Part shown: positions 1 through 11,047 of the stretch, in pieces
How the letters are laid out: each line of letters opens with the position of its first letter
Numbering within the stretch: the first letter of the stretch is position 1
Assembly (NCBI RefSeq): GCF_032362555.1
Contig: NC_083510.1
Location: forward strand, 6,351,501-6,415,500
Reading direction: 5' to 3'
From: Amyelois transitella
Taxonomy: Eukaryota > Arthropoda > Insecta > Lepidoptera > Pyralidae
DNA length: 64,000 nt
The notes under the pieces: model-generated
Databases searched by the model: none
Told to the model about the DNA's origin: nothing
The model's input: the letters and a program-made list of their open reading frames with translations, nothing else
Translations under genes and position numbers: made by a program

Positions 1-464
1 TTTCAATGACACTGAATTTGTTGTGAGTTGTTGCTAATTAACTTACTAAGTTCGGTGTCCATAAAGCATGCCGTTAAAATATTAGGTAAACTTGTTACTT
101 TTTGAAAAAGTAATACTTGTTAGGCTTCAAACCGATTCAACATTCATAGAATAAATAATATGTTTAGGTATTCAATATATAATCAAATTTGCCTTAGAAA
201 GATGGCATCGCTGTAGTGATTTATGTAGATTGGTTTATATTTGTGATAAAATTATACATACGATACGTACTTTTTGATTTATCAGTAGTTTGGTAGATGT
301 CGCTATATTACTCTAAAATATATCAAGTCTATAATTGTCTAAATCTAAATTGTTAGTGCTTGCAGTGCTTGTATATTGCATAATAAATAGAAATAAGCAA
401 TTAAGTTTGATTAATATCTTACTGGTAATTTTTTTTAAAGTTACTGATAATAAATTCTTTTTAG
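1..464. other. Upstream/intronic sequence of the first CPR gene
   Basis: AT-rich sequence in front of the acceptor at 463-464. No TATA box followed by an ATG and donor was found. It is most simply read as intron of the first gene. Confidence 0.4.
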
Positions 465-948
465 GGGTGTTGGCAACGTTGGAGTTGGCAACTTTGGAGC
501 TGGTAATGTTGGTGTTGGCAATGTTGGAGTTGGTGGTGTCGCCGGTGCCGGTGCCGGGTCTGGTGTCGGTGTCGTAGCCTCAGCCGCCGCCGGCCGCGGT
601 GTCTTCGGAGTCCCCAAAGTGTCCACAGTCAGCGCAGTTAGCAGCAATTCAGCCAGCAGCTTCGCCAAGGTCGGCAATGCTCCCCCCAGCGGTGGTAGTT
701 ACGACTACAAATACGGCATTATCCGCCAAGACACTGATGTCAACCCCGACGGTTACCACTACCTCTATGAGACTGAGAACAAAATCCTCGCTGAGGAATC
801 TGGAAAGGTCGACCAAGTTGACAGCGAACAAGGTGCCTTGAGGGTCACTGGATTTTACGAATTTGTAGCACCTGATGGTGTCACCTACAGAGTCGACTAC
901 GTCGCTGACGAAAACGGTTTCCAACCCACTGGCGCCCATTTGCCTTAA
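465..948 (+). CDS. RR-1 cuticular protein, 3' exon (5' end not found)
   Basis: Terminal coding exon of a secreted chitin-binding cuticle protein. The exon opens after a pyrimidine-rich acceptor (ag at 463-464); base 465 completes a split codon and the frame runs from 466 to the TAA at 946-948, giving 160 residues. The first ~35 residues are Gly/Val/Asn repeats ([14 protein letters not shown]), then a short Ala/Ser linker. An extended Rebers-Riddiford region follows: '[16 protein letters not shown]', then [21 protein letters not shown] and ending GAHLP. This fits G-x8-G-x6-Y-x-A-D-E-N-G-F. As in the gene at 7304, there is no intron inside the motif and no PTPPP tail. Poly(A) signals AATAAA lie at 1004-1009 and 1037-1042. 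No convincing signal-peptide exon was found at 1-464, so the start exon is probably outside the window or in an unrecognised small exon. The phase-2 entry matches the last intron of the 7304 gene. Confidence 0.88.
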
Positions 949-3082
949 GTAGATTTGATGTTCGCGTGCTAGTACCTTGCCCATAACCTTAAGTTTCTGT
1001 TGTAATAAATCTTCTGATCTGTATTAGTTGTAATTTAATAAATAAATGTAATGAAATTTTTACTTGTGTTGGATTATTTTTAATGACGTAAATCCTAAAA
1101 CTATTAACTTGCCATTTATTATTATCAAACTGGATTTTCTATAAAAACAATTCACAGTACACGTACAGCCTATAACGTACAACGTATTAGCTATTGTGTC
1201 TTAAAAAGCTAAAAGTTAGTCTTGCCATTTTAATTTTTGAAATGAATTTTCCAATTGCATCTTGAGATTGCAGTCTTAAAAATAATTATAAAATTTGTAC
1301 CTAATTGAAATTCGGTAAACAGAATCAATTAAGGGATTTCTGAGAAACTGTTAAATAGCTGCGGATACGGCTAAAGAAAATTTAAAAATGGCACTTGGTT
1401 ATATTAAGACACATTGTACTAATACAATAGAATAAATAATTTAAAGGTCACAAAACACCCAATTTCGTTTTGTTTTTTGAAATGTTAAATTCATCTATAA
1501 TAGCACCTTAAATGTCAATTATATGAACAATACAAATGTACTAGTCTATGTTATGAATAGGACGATGCGAGTACTAAAAACATATAGAGATACAGCTGGA
1601 AAGATGGACAAACATACAGAAATTCTAACAATCAGGTTTTCGGCCCCTTTTGGCCATATAGGTATAGGCTCCACATATCAATTTATCGGCAATATATTTC
1701 AAATACGTAAATAAGTTATTATTATAATTATAAGATATAAGTAAGTAACAATTTTATTATACGTATGGATTGATATGTTTACACCTCAATTAAGATGGGT
1801 ATTTTAATTATGCACCGTAATCATTAACGATACTTAAGTTTATAACTCTATTAGAAGAATATTTAGTATGTTGTATGTAAGAAGTAGACATAAGTAAGCA
1901 ATTAAAATATACCTATATATTTAACGTAGTCATTTGTTTATTATTTTGAAATTGGAATAGGATAAGACAAAAGTGTTATGGAACAATTTGAATTATCAAT
2001 TAAACAAAAATAATAATACAAATCCAGCTTATAAGTGAAAAATTATTTTTGAAAAAAAGTCGAAAAAATTCATGTTATCCTCAATAAATACATAAAATTA
2101 CGCTTCTTTCCCGAAGGGGAAGGCAGAGACAGTATTTTTCTTATAGCTATAATCCTCGTATTACCACTTTTGCATCATCTACATACATCACCTTTTCGAT
2201 GTAGTTTGTAGGTTTTCTTTTCACGGATTTATATCCTTAAGTACTCTGTAGAAATATGTTTATTTTAAAAAATAATAAACTAACAGAAATTCTCGAAGAC
2301 TGAGAGTATGACAAAGAGTCACATCTTTACTGCCTTATCATTGACTTAAAGGCAACAATCCATATAACGATATTTTTAAATATTCTTACAAAAAATAAAT
2401 AATAGTTTAATGTCATTAAATAGCCTTCAAGTGCGAAACTTATAAACCTTTGTAAACTTAAAAACCCTGAACGATTACTTATGGACCATTTGTCATAATA
2501 AAACTAATGTCTAGATATCTCTTAATAGACGAAGATTCCTTTTCATTCTGGGAATAACAAGGAAACTCATCATATCACATGTCATAAACGCAGCCATTTG
2601 AATGTTAATAAACCATTATAATCGGAATGCTTCGCTTACTTTGTTGCATTAAATTTCATTTTTATTTTATGCAAATCGCTGAAGGTCCAACCGCATGCAT
2701 TCTTCGGGAATAACGATCATACCGCAAGTCGGTCGTGTGACGCCCTGCGCTGGGGTCGTATGGGAGCAAGTGTAAACTGATCCAAATCGCGAGCGGCTTC
2801 CATCTACCACGGAAATATTATAAACATTTATACTATGCTAATTCTTCTGCCCGACCTCGCCACACCTTGATTTAAGGAGTCTGTTCCACTTTGGTATGAA
2901 TTGTCCAAATTTATTCATCATTTAAATGTTAAATAAATGTCAATGTAAAAATATTTTGATTTGGTTAGGTTAAGGCGGTGGTGTTAAAGTAAAACATGAC
3001 AATTTAATATAATCAATCTTATTACAGATGTGTGAATCGTGATTTTGGATTTTTAGACTACGAGTTACTTTAAGGAGTTAAA
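949..3082. other. Intergenic, mostly unassigned
   Basis: Contains the 3' UTR and poly(A) signals of the first gene to about 1050, a short-repeat copy at about 2099-2230, and otherwise unremarkable AT-rich sequence. Open frames here are short, with no family resemblance I can name. Confidence 0.5.
2099..2230 (+). repeat. Short interspersed repeat, 'ctctttcccggaggggtagg' family
   Basis: The core 'cgcttctttcccgaagggg' followed by 'aaggcagagac' matches copies near 19995, 53470 and 57875. Here it is diverged and probably truncated. Confidence 0.6.
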
Positions 3083-3145
3083 ATGCAAAATATATGTGTT
3101 GTAAGTATTGTAAGTGAGTTAAAATGCAAAATATATGTGTTGTAA
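3075..3145 (+). repeat. Tandem duplication of the candidate start exon
   Basis: A 30-bp unit containing 'taaaatgcaaaatatatgtg' occurs at 3075-3104 and again at 3116-3145, without a mismatch. Each copy carries an ATG with the same six codons followed by GT. The first copy has the better donor (gtaagt against gtaatg). Confidence 0.85.
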
Positions 3146-5905
3146 TGTTAAACTAAGTCCTATTCCAAAGTTAAGGCGACCGTGTTTGTTTTAAAGCAAA
3201 CTGGTTTACTCGTGCAATGGACTGTGCCCTATCGAATATCAAAAATATTTAGTAGAGCACAGCCCTAAAGTTGCAAAGGTCATAATATAAAAGATAGAGG
3301 CTTAGGACGAAGAGAACGAAGCGAGTGAGGTCTACCAATCAAATTGAGGCGAAAATACATTTTATGCATGTACCTATGTATGTATGTTTGGAACGCGATA
3401 ACTTTGGAACCCTTGGTCCTATTTTAATGAAATTAAAAGTGTGTATTGTAAGATCGTGTGGAATCAAAGTAATTTTAGAGATATTTGCAATTTATCAAAA
3501 ATTTTAAGTGTTTGTGAGGTCTAAGTTCGCGGCGAACGACTAATAAATAAAAACATTCAATATAATATTTAAAGAATAAGTATGTGGAATTGTTGATTTA
3601 TCAATTTGAACCTTATTTTAAGTAAATAACCACAATTTTTTTTAATCACAAAACTACATTAATTTAACCAATAACTCATTGACGTCAATGTATTGGAATC
3701 CTCGTGCCTGCCTCTTAACAAGATTTAAAAATACTCTTTAGACGTTTGGTGTGCATAGATTGGTATTTTGTAAAAAAGTTTTTACACAAAAAAGAACGCA
3801 CTTATGTTTTGACTATCGATAACTAGGAACTATTTTTAGATTTTTTATTTATCTCGTATTTAATTATTTAAATTATTAATGAAAAACAATCATATCAATA
3901 ATGTTTAAAAAGATATCAATAAAGCAAGATGTCTAAATTACACGCACTCCAATAAAATGATGCGCAATATTACAGACTAAAATGTGGAGCAAGGTTAAAT
4001 AATGAGATGACTATCATACTGTATTTCCTATTAGGTGCATACCGGCTTTAAACCATATAAAACAGCCTAAAGTGTTGTTTGATGTGGTGAAAAGGTTTTG
4101 TAATGTTATTAAGTAGACGATTTTACCGTAACTGTAAGCACTAATTAGTTTAAGATTTGACGTATGTATTAATTACTGAAGATTAGAAAAAATAACTGTT
4201 TCTGTCATCTGGTGGGAAAAAAATTCATTGTTATTTATATAAATAAAACGCCTGCTATGTCGTTTTTGGCATTTAAGAATAGAACCACATCTTTCCCATG
4301 GATATCGTAAAAGGCGACTTAGAGATAAGCCTATTATCTTGGGAAACCTTTTGTAGGCGATAGGCTCGCAACCTGTCACGATTTAAATCTCAATTCCATC
4401 ATAAAGCCATACAGTTGAACGTGACCTTTCAGTCTTTTCAAGACTGTTGGCTCTGTCTACCCCATTCGAGATATAGACGTGTGCATATATGTATGCATAA
4501 GGCGCAAAGGTGATTGTCTGACTGATCTATCATCGCACAGTCCAAACAACTGGACCGATCGAGCTGAAATTTGCCATGCAGATAGCTATGATGTAGGCAT
4601 CCGCTAAGAAAAGATTTTGAAAATTCCCGCGGGAACGGGAGAAAATGAGATTTATCGTTTTTTGCCGATAGATGTAGCCGCGGGCGCTCTCTTGTTGTTG
4701 TAGTAGGTACTTATAAGCATATTGTGTAATATTAATTTATTTTAAATTTCAGGTTCTCCTTTCCTATTTAGTTATTGTTCACTGCTCTGCGTATGATGAT
4801 GGCAAGTATCATCCTAAGAAATACAATTTACATGATGACGGCATGTACTATAGGCCCTTAGACGAGGGCAAATATATTCCTGGAGATGAAGGAAGGTATA
4901 CTTACATTTATGTGCAGGGATTGTACCCGGACTACCCATATGTCCACCAAGTTGGCCCTAATGGTGGCTTTGGGCCTAATGGCAGAAATGGTGGCAATGG
5001 CGGATATGGAGGTAAAGGAGGTTACGGTGGCGAAGGAGGATATGGTGATGAAGGATCTGGTGAAGATGAATTCAATAAAGGACCAGACGGATCTGAAAGG
5101 CCAGATAAAATTGAATACATCGGCCGTAAGTTCTATGCTGCAAGATTTCCATATATGCACTCACTGATTAAGGAGCTAATTGAAAAATACGTTTCAATAG
5201 ACACCCTCTTCGGAGAAGAATCCGATGGAAGCGTAAATCATTATATGAAAGTGTTTGGGAACAGGGAAACTGCTGTGAAGTGCCATTATTTAAATAGTAA
5301 AAGTGATGATGAAAAAGACGGATTCACGACGCAGTAAGTATTTATTTCTATAAGCTTAACTTTGAAACCCTTTAGTTACATATTTTTAAAGGACTATGAA
5401 AAGAATAGCGCAGTTATAATAGGTGCTCAGCTGCACAAACATTGAATCAAATTTTTACGATCACATAAGTATGATTTTTGTAAAGACGGTTATGGGTCAT
5501 ATTATATTATACAGGAACAGAATTCATACAGTGTTAAAAAAAGTTATCTTAAACCTTAAAGAAATCATTCAAAATTTACTATACGATATTTTTTTTTGAT
5601 AAAATATAGTTAAGACAAATAATAAAGACGAAATGAAAAAAAAAATTAGATTCCATCATACAAAATACACCTATCTTAAAAAACTCATATACAATCATCT
5701 CACATTGTTGGTAATTTAAAAAAACTCTGTCGACAGATACCCACCTCGGCCGGCTTCAGACAATGGCAAACATTCAGGCTCCTACTACAGCTTTAAAGGA
5801 ACGAAGATTCTCGATAACCACATCAATAGTGCTAACATGAAGACTACACTCAAACTAGAATACGAAGTGTTTGTTAGAATAGTAGACGAAGTCACAAAAC
5901 AATGA
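3083..5905 (+). CDS. Secreted cuticle-like protein with Gly-rich centre and no clear RR motif
   Basis: Three-exon model, 255 residues: exon 1 3083-3100 (MQNICV, donor gtaagt), exon 2 4753-5333, exon 3 5737-5905 (stop TGA). The exon 2/3 splice joins CA to A in frame and opens a further 55 residues, so that junction is well supported; exon 1 is an inference. Exon 2 starts with a hydrophobic stretch (VLLSYLVIVHCSA), completing a signal peptide. Then come repeated motifs of lepidopteran cuticle type: DDGKYHP, DDGMYYRP, DEGKYIP, DEGRYTY, close to the DDGRYRP/DEGKYVH repeats of the gene at 7304. Residues ~74-108 are Gly-rich (GGYGGKGGYGGEGGYGDEG). The C-terminal ~135 residues show no Rebers-Riddiford consensus; 'SDGSVNHY' and 'SGSYYSFKGTKIL' could be worn remnants of DGSYxY and GSYSYxxxDG. 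AATAAA lies at 5950-5955. It is a diverged cluster member or a distinct secreted protein; function is unknown. Confidence 0.72.
4264..4499 (-). repeat. Short interspersed repeat, family A ('gtctatatccc...gacagagcc')
   Basis: Reverse-orientation copy: 'gttggctctgtctacccc', 'gacctttcagtcttttcaag', 'ctcaattccatcataaagcc' and the 'cccatggatatcgtaaaagg' end are all present. Same family as copies at 8648, 14821, 29655 and 44205. Element class is not established. Confidence 0.75.
4500..4705 (-). repeat. Dispersed element fragment with 'ccgcggg' end
   Basis: Sequence of type 'ggaccgatcgagctgaaatt' ... 'cccgcgggaacggga' ... 'gatgtagccgcgggcgc'. This is typical of abundant lepidopteran transposon 3' ends. 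No coding capacity. Confidence 0.5.
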
Positions 5906-6007
5906 ACATATATACATATATTGTGTGACATTGGACTGAATTATTTATGAATAAATTTAGATACACCTGTAGTATATTTAAAATAGAGCTTTTGTTTTAT
6001 TTTCTTA

Positions 6008-6560
6008 CTAGCTGTAGCCCGCGACTTTGTCCGCGTTTTCGAGTTGAATCTACAATAATGTGAAATAAATAAAAAAAATATCTTGTTTTTGTTGGGGCTC
6101 GAACTTGGACCACCAACTTCACAGTATCACGCGCCAACCACTGGACCATCGAGGATGTTGCGGTGGTGTGAAATTAAAGCAGACTAACAAACCAAAAATC
6201 TTTTTACGTGAGAATTACGCATGTTATGTGCGGCAAAACCAGGATATTATCAAACTGATTTTCACTTATATTTATATGTTATAGGTATAATTACTTTGAA
6301 TTTTAAATTTCGTAACTTATTTGCAGACGAACTGATGCCTTGAGTTCATTCAAATGTCGATAATTTTTTTTTTGTGAACCGATTTTGATGAAACAAACTT
6401 TAAATGTTTTTCTGAGTCAAAACAAAGCAATTGGTGAAAGTTTTGAGTAAATCGGTTTAGTACTTTCGGCATGATCATACATACAGACAGAAAGACAAAA
6501 AAGTTAAAAAAATAATTTTTGCTTTCTATTATTCATTCAAAGTGTCCCTCTAACCATTTC
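6008..6560 (+). repeat. Dispersed element, 'gtagcccgcgactttgtccgcg' family C
   Basis: Begins 'agctgtagcccgcgactttg' and ends near 'agtgtccctctaaccatttc'. A reverse-orientation relative lies at 30600-31115 and a partial one at 47290-47540, sharing 'accgattttgatgaaacaaa' and 'caaagcaattggtgaaag' sequence. A tRNA-like block is embedded at 6091-6155. Confidence 0.75.
6091..6155 (-). repeat. tRNA-derived SINE-like block inside element C
   Basis: Read on the minus strand it gives 'gatggtccagtggttggcgc' (A-box-like) and 'ggtggtccaagttcgagccc' (B-box-like GTTCGAGCC). This looks like a degraded tRNA head. I do not call a functional tRNA: no foldable anticodon arm was verified. Confidence 0.45.
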
Positions 6561-7233
6561 AGTCGAAAATACTAAATGTACAGACAAAATATTTTACTGT
6601 TTTATTATATGTACATATATAGATATGATGAATCTTATTTACTTGAATTAGGATGAAATGTTATATTATTTCAGAACATTTAAATAATACATATATATTA
6701 TTATTTAATATATATATTATTTTAGTTTGCAATTTTATATATATTTTACCAAATAACATACTAAAATAATATAGTTTAAATGAGAATTTTATTTTATTGT
6801 AGTTAAGTAATTTGTATTTTAATTAGGTAATTTGATATATCAGAATGAAGGATTCTCTAGTTTCTACATAGTATAATACTACATAGTTTCTACATATAAA
6901 CTATGAACTACGAAATCATGAGATCCTAGATCGAAATTTTATGAAATTTTGAAACGTTTCATCGTCTCTGATTCTTAGCATTTTTATTTGAATTGTATTT
7001 AAATGTAGTAGTAATTTATCGATGTTGCTGTCTCATTTAATACAATATGTCAATGCCAAACGTTAGATTTTGTCGTAGAATGATCTAATTTTCATGAGAT
7101 TTGGTGATGCTTTAATTTATCACCATACCATTTATGTTGCACTAAATATCGATTTAACAAATAAAATTTACATTTTTTGAAGTTTATCTCAAGATATTTG
7201 TGCAATAATTATTTCTATTCAAATTAACGATTG

Positions 7234-7269
7234 TATAAAAGGAACGTTTAGTCTAAAAGTGGATCATTC
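7234..7269 (+). promoter_or_regulatory. TATA box and initiator of the 7304 gene
   Basis: TATAAAAGG starts at 7234. TCATTC at 7264-7269 fits the arthropod initiator TCAKTY, with its A 32 bases downstream of the TATA start. The ATG follows at 7304, giving a 5' UTR of about 38 bases. Confidence 0.75.
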
Positions 7270-7303
7270 GTTTTTTAACGTTCAAAAGATTTGAAAAAAA
7301 AAA

Positions 7304-8206
7304 ATGAAACTTGTCGCGGTAAGTGGAGTGGCTTTGGATATGTAGTGTTGTTTGACATAATTGTTGATTAAGTGAATAATGTGTTTATTGTTTGTGCAGT
7401 TTGGTGTGTTGGTGCTGGGAGTGGTGGCGAGCAATGCTCAGGATGATGGCCGGTATAGGCCTGGCGTGTATGGTGGCGACGACGGTCGTTACAGGCATTC
7501 CGACGAAGGAAAATATGTTCACGTCGGGGATGGCAGGGCCGCGTACAATCCATATCTAGTGCAACAAACTAGGGTCGTGCCAAGGTAAATAAATGAAAAT
7601 CTTTAATAGATAAAATAAGGTAACTATAAATTTGAATAATTGCTGATTTTACTGAAAAAACCATCATCCTCGCATACTGTTGAAAACTTTAAGAATTTTT
7701 TTATAATACCAGGACACCGGTATGAGATTGAATTGAAAACATTTGAAGATAAAGAGGATAAAATCATTACGATTGTAGGTATCAGATTTACTTTAAAAAT
7801 TTCTGCATTACTAATAATTAATTTTCTTATTTTTCGCAGCTTCTTCCGAGCCCCAGTAGCGGTCGCACCTGTAGTTCCCGCCGCTTCATCGACACCCATT
7901 TACTACGCTCAAGTCGCACAACCCTTCTCTAGGGTCTCGCAGGACAGCGAGCGAAACGCGAGGATCCTCCGCCAAGAAGGCGACGTCGACATCGACGGTT
8001 ACCGATACGCGTACCAAACCGAAAACAGAATCAACGCCGAAGAATCTGGAAAACTCGAGAACACAGCTACCGGTCCAGGCCTCAGGGCTAGGGGCTTCTA
8101 CGAATATGTGGGCGATGACGGTGTTACGTACAGGGTTGATTATGTAGCTGACGAAAACGGATTCCACCCCAGCGGTGCTCATTTACCTCAGAACCTACCC
8201 GTCTAA
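7304..8206 (+). CDS. RR-1 cuticular protein with DDGRYRP-type N-terminus
   Basis: Three exons, 188 residues: 7304-7318, 7400-7584, 7840-8206. Exon 1 encodes MKLVA and splits the signal peptide [18 protein letters not shown]. The mature protein starts QDDGRYRP and carries three charged repeats (DDGRYRP, DDGRYRH, DEGKYVH), as in lepidopteran LCP-30-like cuticle proteins. A Pro/Ala/Val-rich linker follows, then the extended Rebers-Riddiford region from about residue 105: '[16 protein letters not shown]', [20 protein letters not shown] and [10 protein letters not shown] at the C-terminus. The intron 2 phase (AG|C) is the same as the entry phase of the 465 gene, and the motif exon is likewise intronless, so these two are the closest pair by architecture. 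Role by family: secreted, chitin-binding procuticle component. A weak ATTAAA follows the stop at 8210. Confidence 0.93.
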
Positions 8207-8647
8207 TTTATTAAACATCAATGTGTATATATTTCGTCCGTCTTGTTTGTTGTTTTAACCAAACTCCACATTATTTAAATATAGTGTTTTAACAACCCTT
8301 GTTTGTGTTTATTCAATGTTCGCATCGACATTATGCAATTTGAACTCATAAGTTCAGTTTCGTTCTTAATTTTATTACTGTGTTATTCGACAATCTTCCG
8401 TTCAGATGAGATTTTATGAGTTTTACCTGCGGATTTTATGAGGATGTAGGCGGCGTCCAAGCCGAAATAACTCCGTGTTACAAACAGGAAGATTAGTGAT
8501 GTCGTCGAAATCCGAAGAATGCAAAAAGACCTATGTTTGAATTTATTTATTGTAAAACTATACATTCTTGACGAAACCTAAAGTTTACAATTAAACAGTA
8601 AGTAACTAGCATTTCATAATCAGTTGAATTGATTGGTTCCCAATAAA

Positions 8648-8907
8648 CATACATACATATGGTCACGTCTATATCCCTTGCGGGGTAGACAGAGCCAACA
8701 GTCTCGAAAAGACTGAATGGCCACGTTCAGATACTTGGCTTAATGATAGAATTGAGATTCAAATAGAGACAGGTTGCCAGCCCATCGCCTAAAAAAGAAT
8801 CCCAAGTTTGTAAGCCTATCCCTTAGTCGCCATTTACGACATCCATGGGAAAGAGATGAAGTGGTCCTATTCTTTTTTGTATTGGTGCCGGGAATCATAC
8901 GGCACTG
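8648..8907 (+). repeat. Short interspersed repeat, family A
   Basis: Near full-length copy from the (ATAC) tail and 'gtctatatcccttgcggggt' to 'ggtgccgggaatcatacggc'. The open frames across it are non-coding shadows. Confidence 0.82.
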
Positions 8908-9490
8908 AATGAAATTTAAGGAAATTCCTTGATAGCCTATTCTTTTCGTACCACATGGAACCGACCGATGTATGAACATGTAAAATAGGTAGTAGGTACC
9001 TATGTACATGGTTTTTAGCAAACTTGATTTTGTTTTTGTCAGTCAGTCACTCGGTAATAAAATATCTATCATATATCGTACAAGTATCTGAAATGTATAC
9101 AAGAAAAAAGCGACTAACTGACGCATAGTTTATTTTGAAGAACTGCACATTTTTGCAATGATTGACTCATACTCAATACGGGAAGAGGAGTTTAATTTTT
9201 AGAGATAATAATTGATAATTCTAAAATTTTACAAGACTGCCCTTTTGTTTATTGTACAGTACACTATTTAACTTAATATTGCTTCTGGTCAACTAACTAT
9301 AGTCAAAAATTATTCTTCTATTTATAAAAAATTATGACTAAGTGGCAAGTAAGGTAGGCGATTCCTAGTAACAAACCAAGCATAACACTTAAGGGCCTAA
9401 TGTCTCGTATTTGAAGGAGCTATTAATTTTCATATAGAATGAAAAACACCTATATAGTGAAGGGTAATATATGTATGTTAATATCATTCG

Positions 9491-9522
9491 TCTTTCTCTC
9501 TCTCTCTTTCTCTCTCTCTCTC
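9491..9522 (+). repeat. (TC)n microsatellite
   Basis: Interrupted run of TC/TTTC dinucleotide repeats of about 32 bases. Confidence 0.9.
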
Positions 9523-9949
9523 ATGTCTGGGGGACCAATTTTACCCTCCACAGAAGTATTTCGAGGCCCAGAGTCTGCCTTCCGACTTTTTTCTCTAAAA
9601 AATAAAAGCTTCATTTGTGTATCCTATAGAAGGTTATGCTCAAGAAAAAATAATTTTGGCGGCACGATATATGTAGAACAATTTGAATAATAACTGATGT
9701 CATTACGGTGAAGGAAAACATTGTCAGGAAATCTGCAAATTCAGGCAACTTCATGTGAAACCATGATCGATTTAATACGGGTTAAATTCCTCTTTTTCTT
9801 GTAACCTCACTCTTCTACTCTAAGTCTCTTTTTCATTTCTTTAAGAACAAAAATTGCGAAGGTTTGACGGTAGTCGCTCCGGCTCCTAGTCCAGGATCCA
9901 CGTTTAAAGGTATAACATTAGTATTCGTAATTGCACAGTTGACGAAAGT

Positions 9950-10290
9950 CGGTCTTTAATATGAAAACCAAAACATTGGTGCGAAACGCCGTCCAAGGGA
10001 TCTTTAGGAGGCGTCTCCAGCACATCACCACATCTCTAATGTGTCGATTTTACGTTGATTCTACAGTCTCAGTGACCAAGTTTCGGTACCATAGAGGAAA
10101 ATTGGAAAGATAAGGCATTTCATCAATCTGATCTCTGTCTTCTTGGTAATCCTCCTGTCCCTCCGAATCTTTTCCAGCCGTTCCACTGTCGACCTGGTGA
10201 CGGCGCAACGACGGCATGGATCTCGTCATCACATCCTCCAGTTCTGGAGATAGTAGAGCTGAGGCAGATATAGTTCTGTACAACTTCGCA
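9950..10290 (-). mobile_element. Relic of an RTE-like non-LTR retrotransposon
   Basis: On the minus strand, frames broken by shifts read SSTISRTGGCDDEIH, then VERLEKIRRDRRITKKTEI, CLIFPIFLYGTETWSLR, then EMW and CWRRLLKIPWTAFRTN. These match the C-terminal reverse transcriptase region common in lepidopteran RTE-like elements (family 'FPIxLYGxETW', 'CWRRxLxIPWTA'). The frame breaks show it is dead. Confidence 0.75.
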
Positions 10291-11047
10291 GTTAGCTATG
10301 CTCTGTACTGTAGGAGGATGATGACAGGTAAAAAATTAAAACGGTAATTAAATGATTTTTTAGGTTAAGAATAGTTTTTTTTTTTTCAATTTTCGACATC
10401 ATTTTATTTATACATTATTATATCAAAAGTTTTGAGGAATTGGCAGCTGTTGAGCCTGGGAGCATGTTTATAATGCAATGGTAAAATGATAGACGAACTT
10501 GCGATAAAATATTGAAGGATTGATGATGCAAAATATGTATGCATGGTTAGTATAGAGATGTACGTTCTGCTTAGGCCGCCGAGAAATAAGCATGATGTAA
10601 ATGTATAATATTTCACGTACGCTATTGGTTTAGACGATCACTGTACACTTATTTTTGATTTGAACTTTCAAAAATAAAAGTATAAAACACAATGGACATT
10701 AAAACAATGCAGATAATCAAACAGATATTATAAGGTGGACTTGTATTGTCTTTACCTTTACGTATGTTCCCCTTAATCATATCACAAGAGCACAAGAAGT
10801 ACCAGTTTTCTCCAGAACATTAATTGATCTTTGTGCTTGATTGGATTATTAAATGTTTGTCGTCACATTATTAAAAGACATAGACAATCGGTTTATATTA
10901 TATTTCATTAATATAACATGGTTAAATATTAATACAATATGTATTTTACATATATATACACTTTCATCCATATATTAGTATCAAGTTAATCAATGCAAAT
11001 AGCTGACAATATCAATGTCATAGTTGCGTAAATAATCGGAACTGTGG

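Larger units (their letters stand above)
3101..4752 (+). other. Proposed intron 1 of the Gly-rich cuticle-like gene
   Basis: 1.65 kb of AT-rich sequence with two repeat insertions near its 3' end (4264-4499 and 4500-4705). It ends in a good acceptor, 'tttaaatttcag'. Confidence 0.45.
5906..7233. other. Intergenic with one large repeat insertion
   Basis: Holds the poly(A) signal at 5950, a dispersed element at 6008-6560 and a very AT-rich stretch near 6680-6780. No gene seen. Confidence 0.6.
8207..11047. other. Intergenic with repeat and retroelement relics
   Basis: Holds a family A repeat (8648-8907), a TC microsatellite (9491-9522) and a minus-strand RTE-like relic (9950-10290). The rest is AT-rich with no gene seen. 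Confidence 0.6.

Noticed and set aside
6-22. ATGACACTGAATTTGTT followed by gtgagt as a start exon for the first gene
   Set aside because: Related sequence ('tttcaatgacactacggact') occurs at about 26734, so it is more likely repeat-derived. It has no TATA box in view and encodes an unconvincing signal peptide.
335-577. Open frame with LLVLAVLVY hydrophobic start
   Set aside because: It reads through the acceptor at 463-464 and then runs in the wrong frame over the GVGN repeats. A micro-exon at 355-370 cannot be excluded, but no start or donor pattern supports it.
441-677. Minus-strand Pro/Thr-rich frame
   Set aside because: Antisense shadow of the Gly-rich repeat exon at 465-948.
1523-1714. 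63-residue frame with FSAPFGHIGIG
   Set aside because: No promoter, splice or family support; ordinary for random AT-rich sequence.
7886-8182. Minus-strand open frame of 98 codons
   Set aside because: Antisense shadow of the RR exon at 7840-8206.
8740-9021. 93-codon minus-strand frame
   Set aside because: Lies mostly inside a family A repeat. The same kind of frame recurs at other copies (for example 14721-14912).
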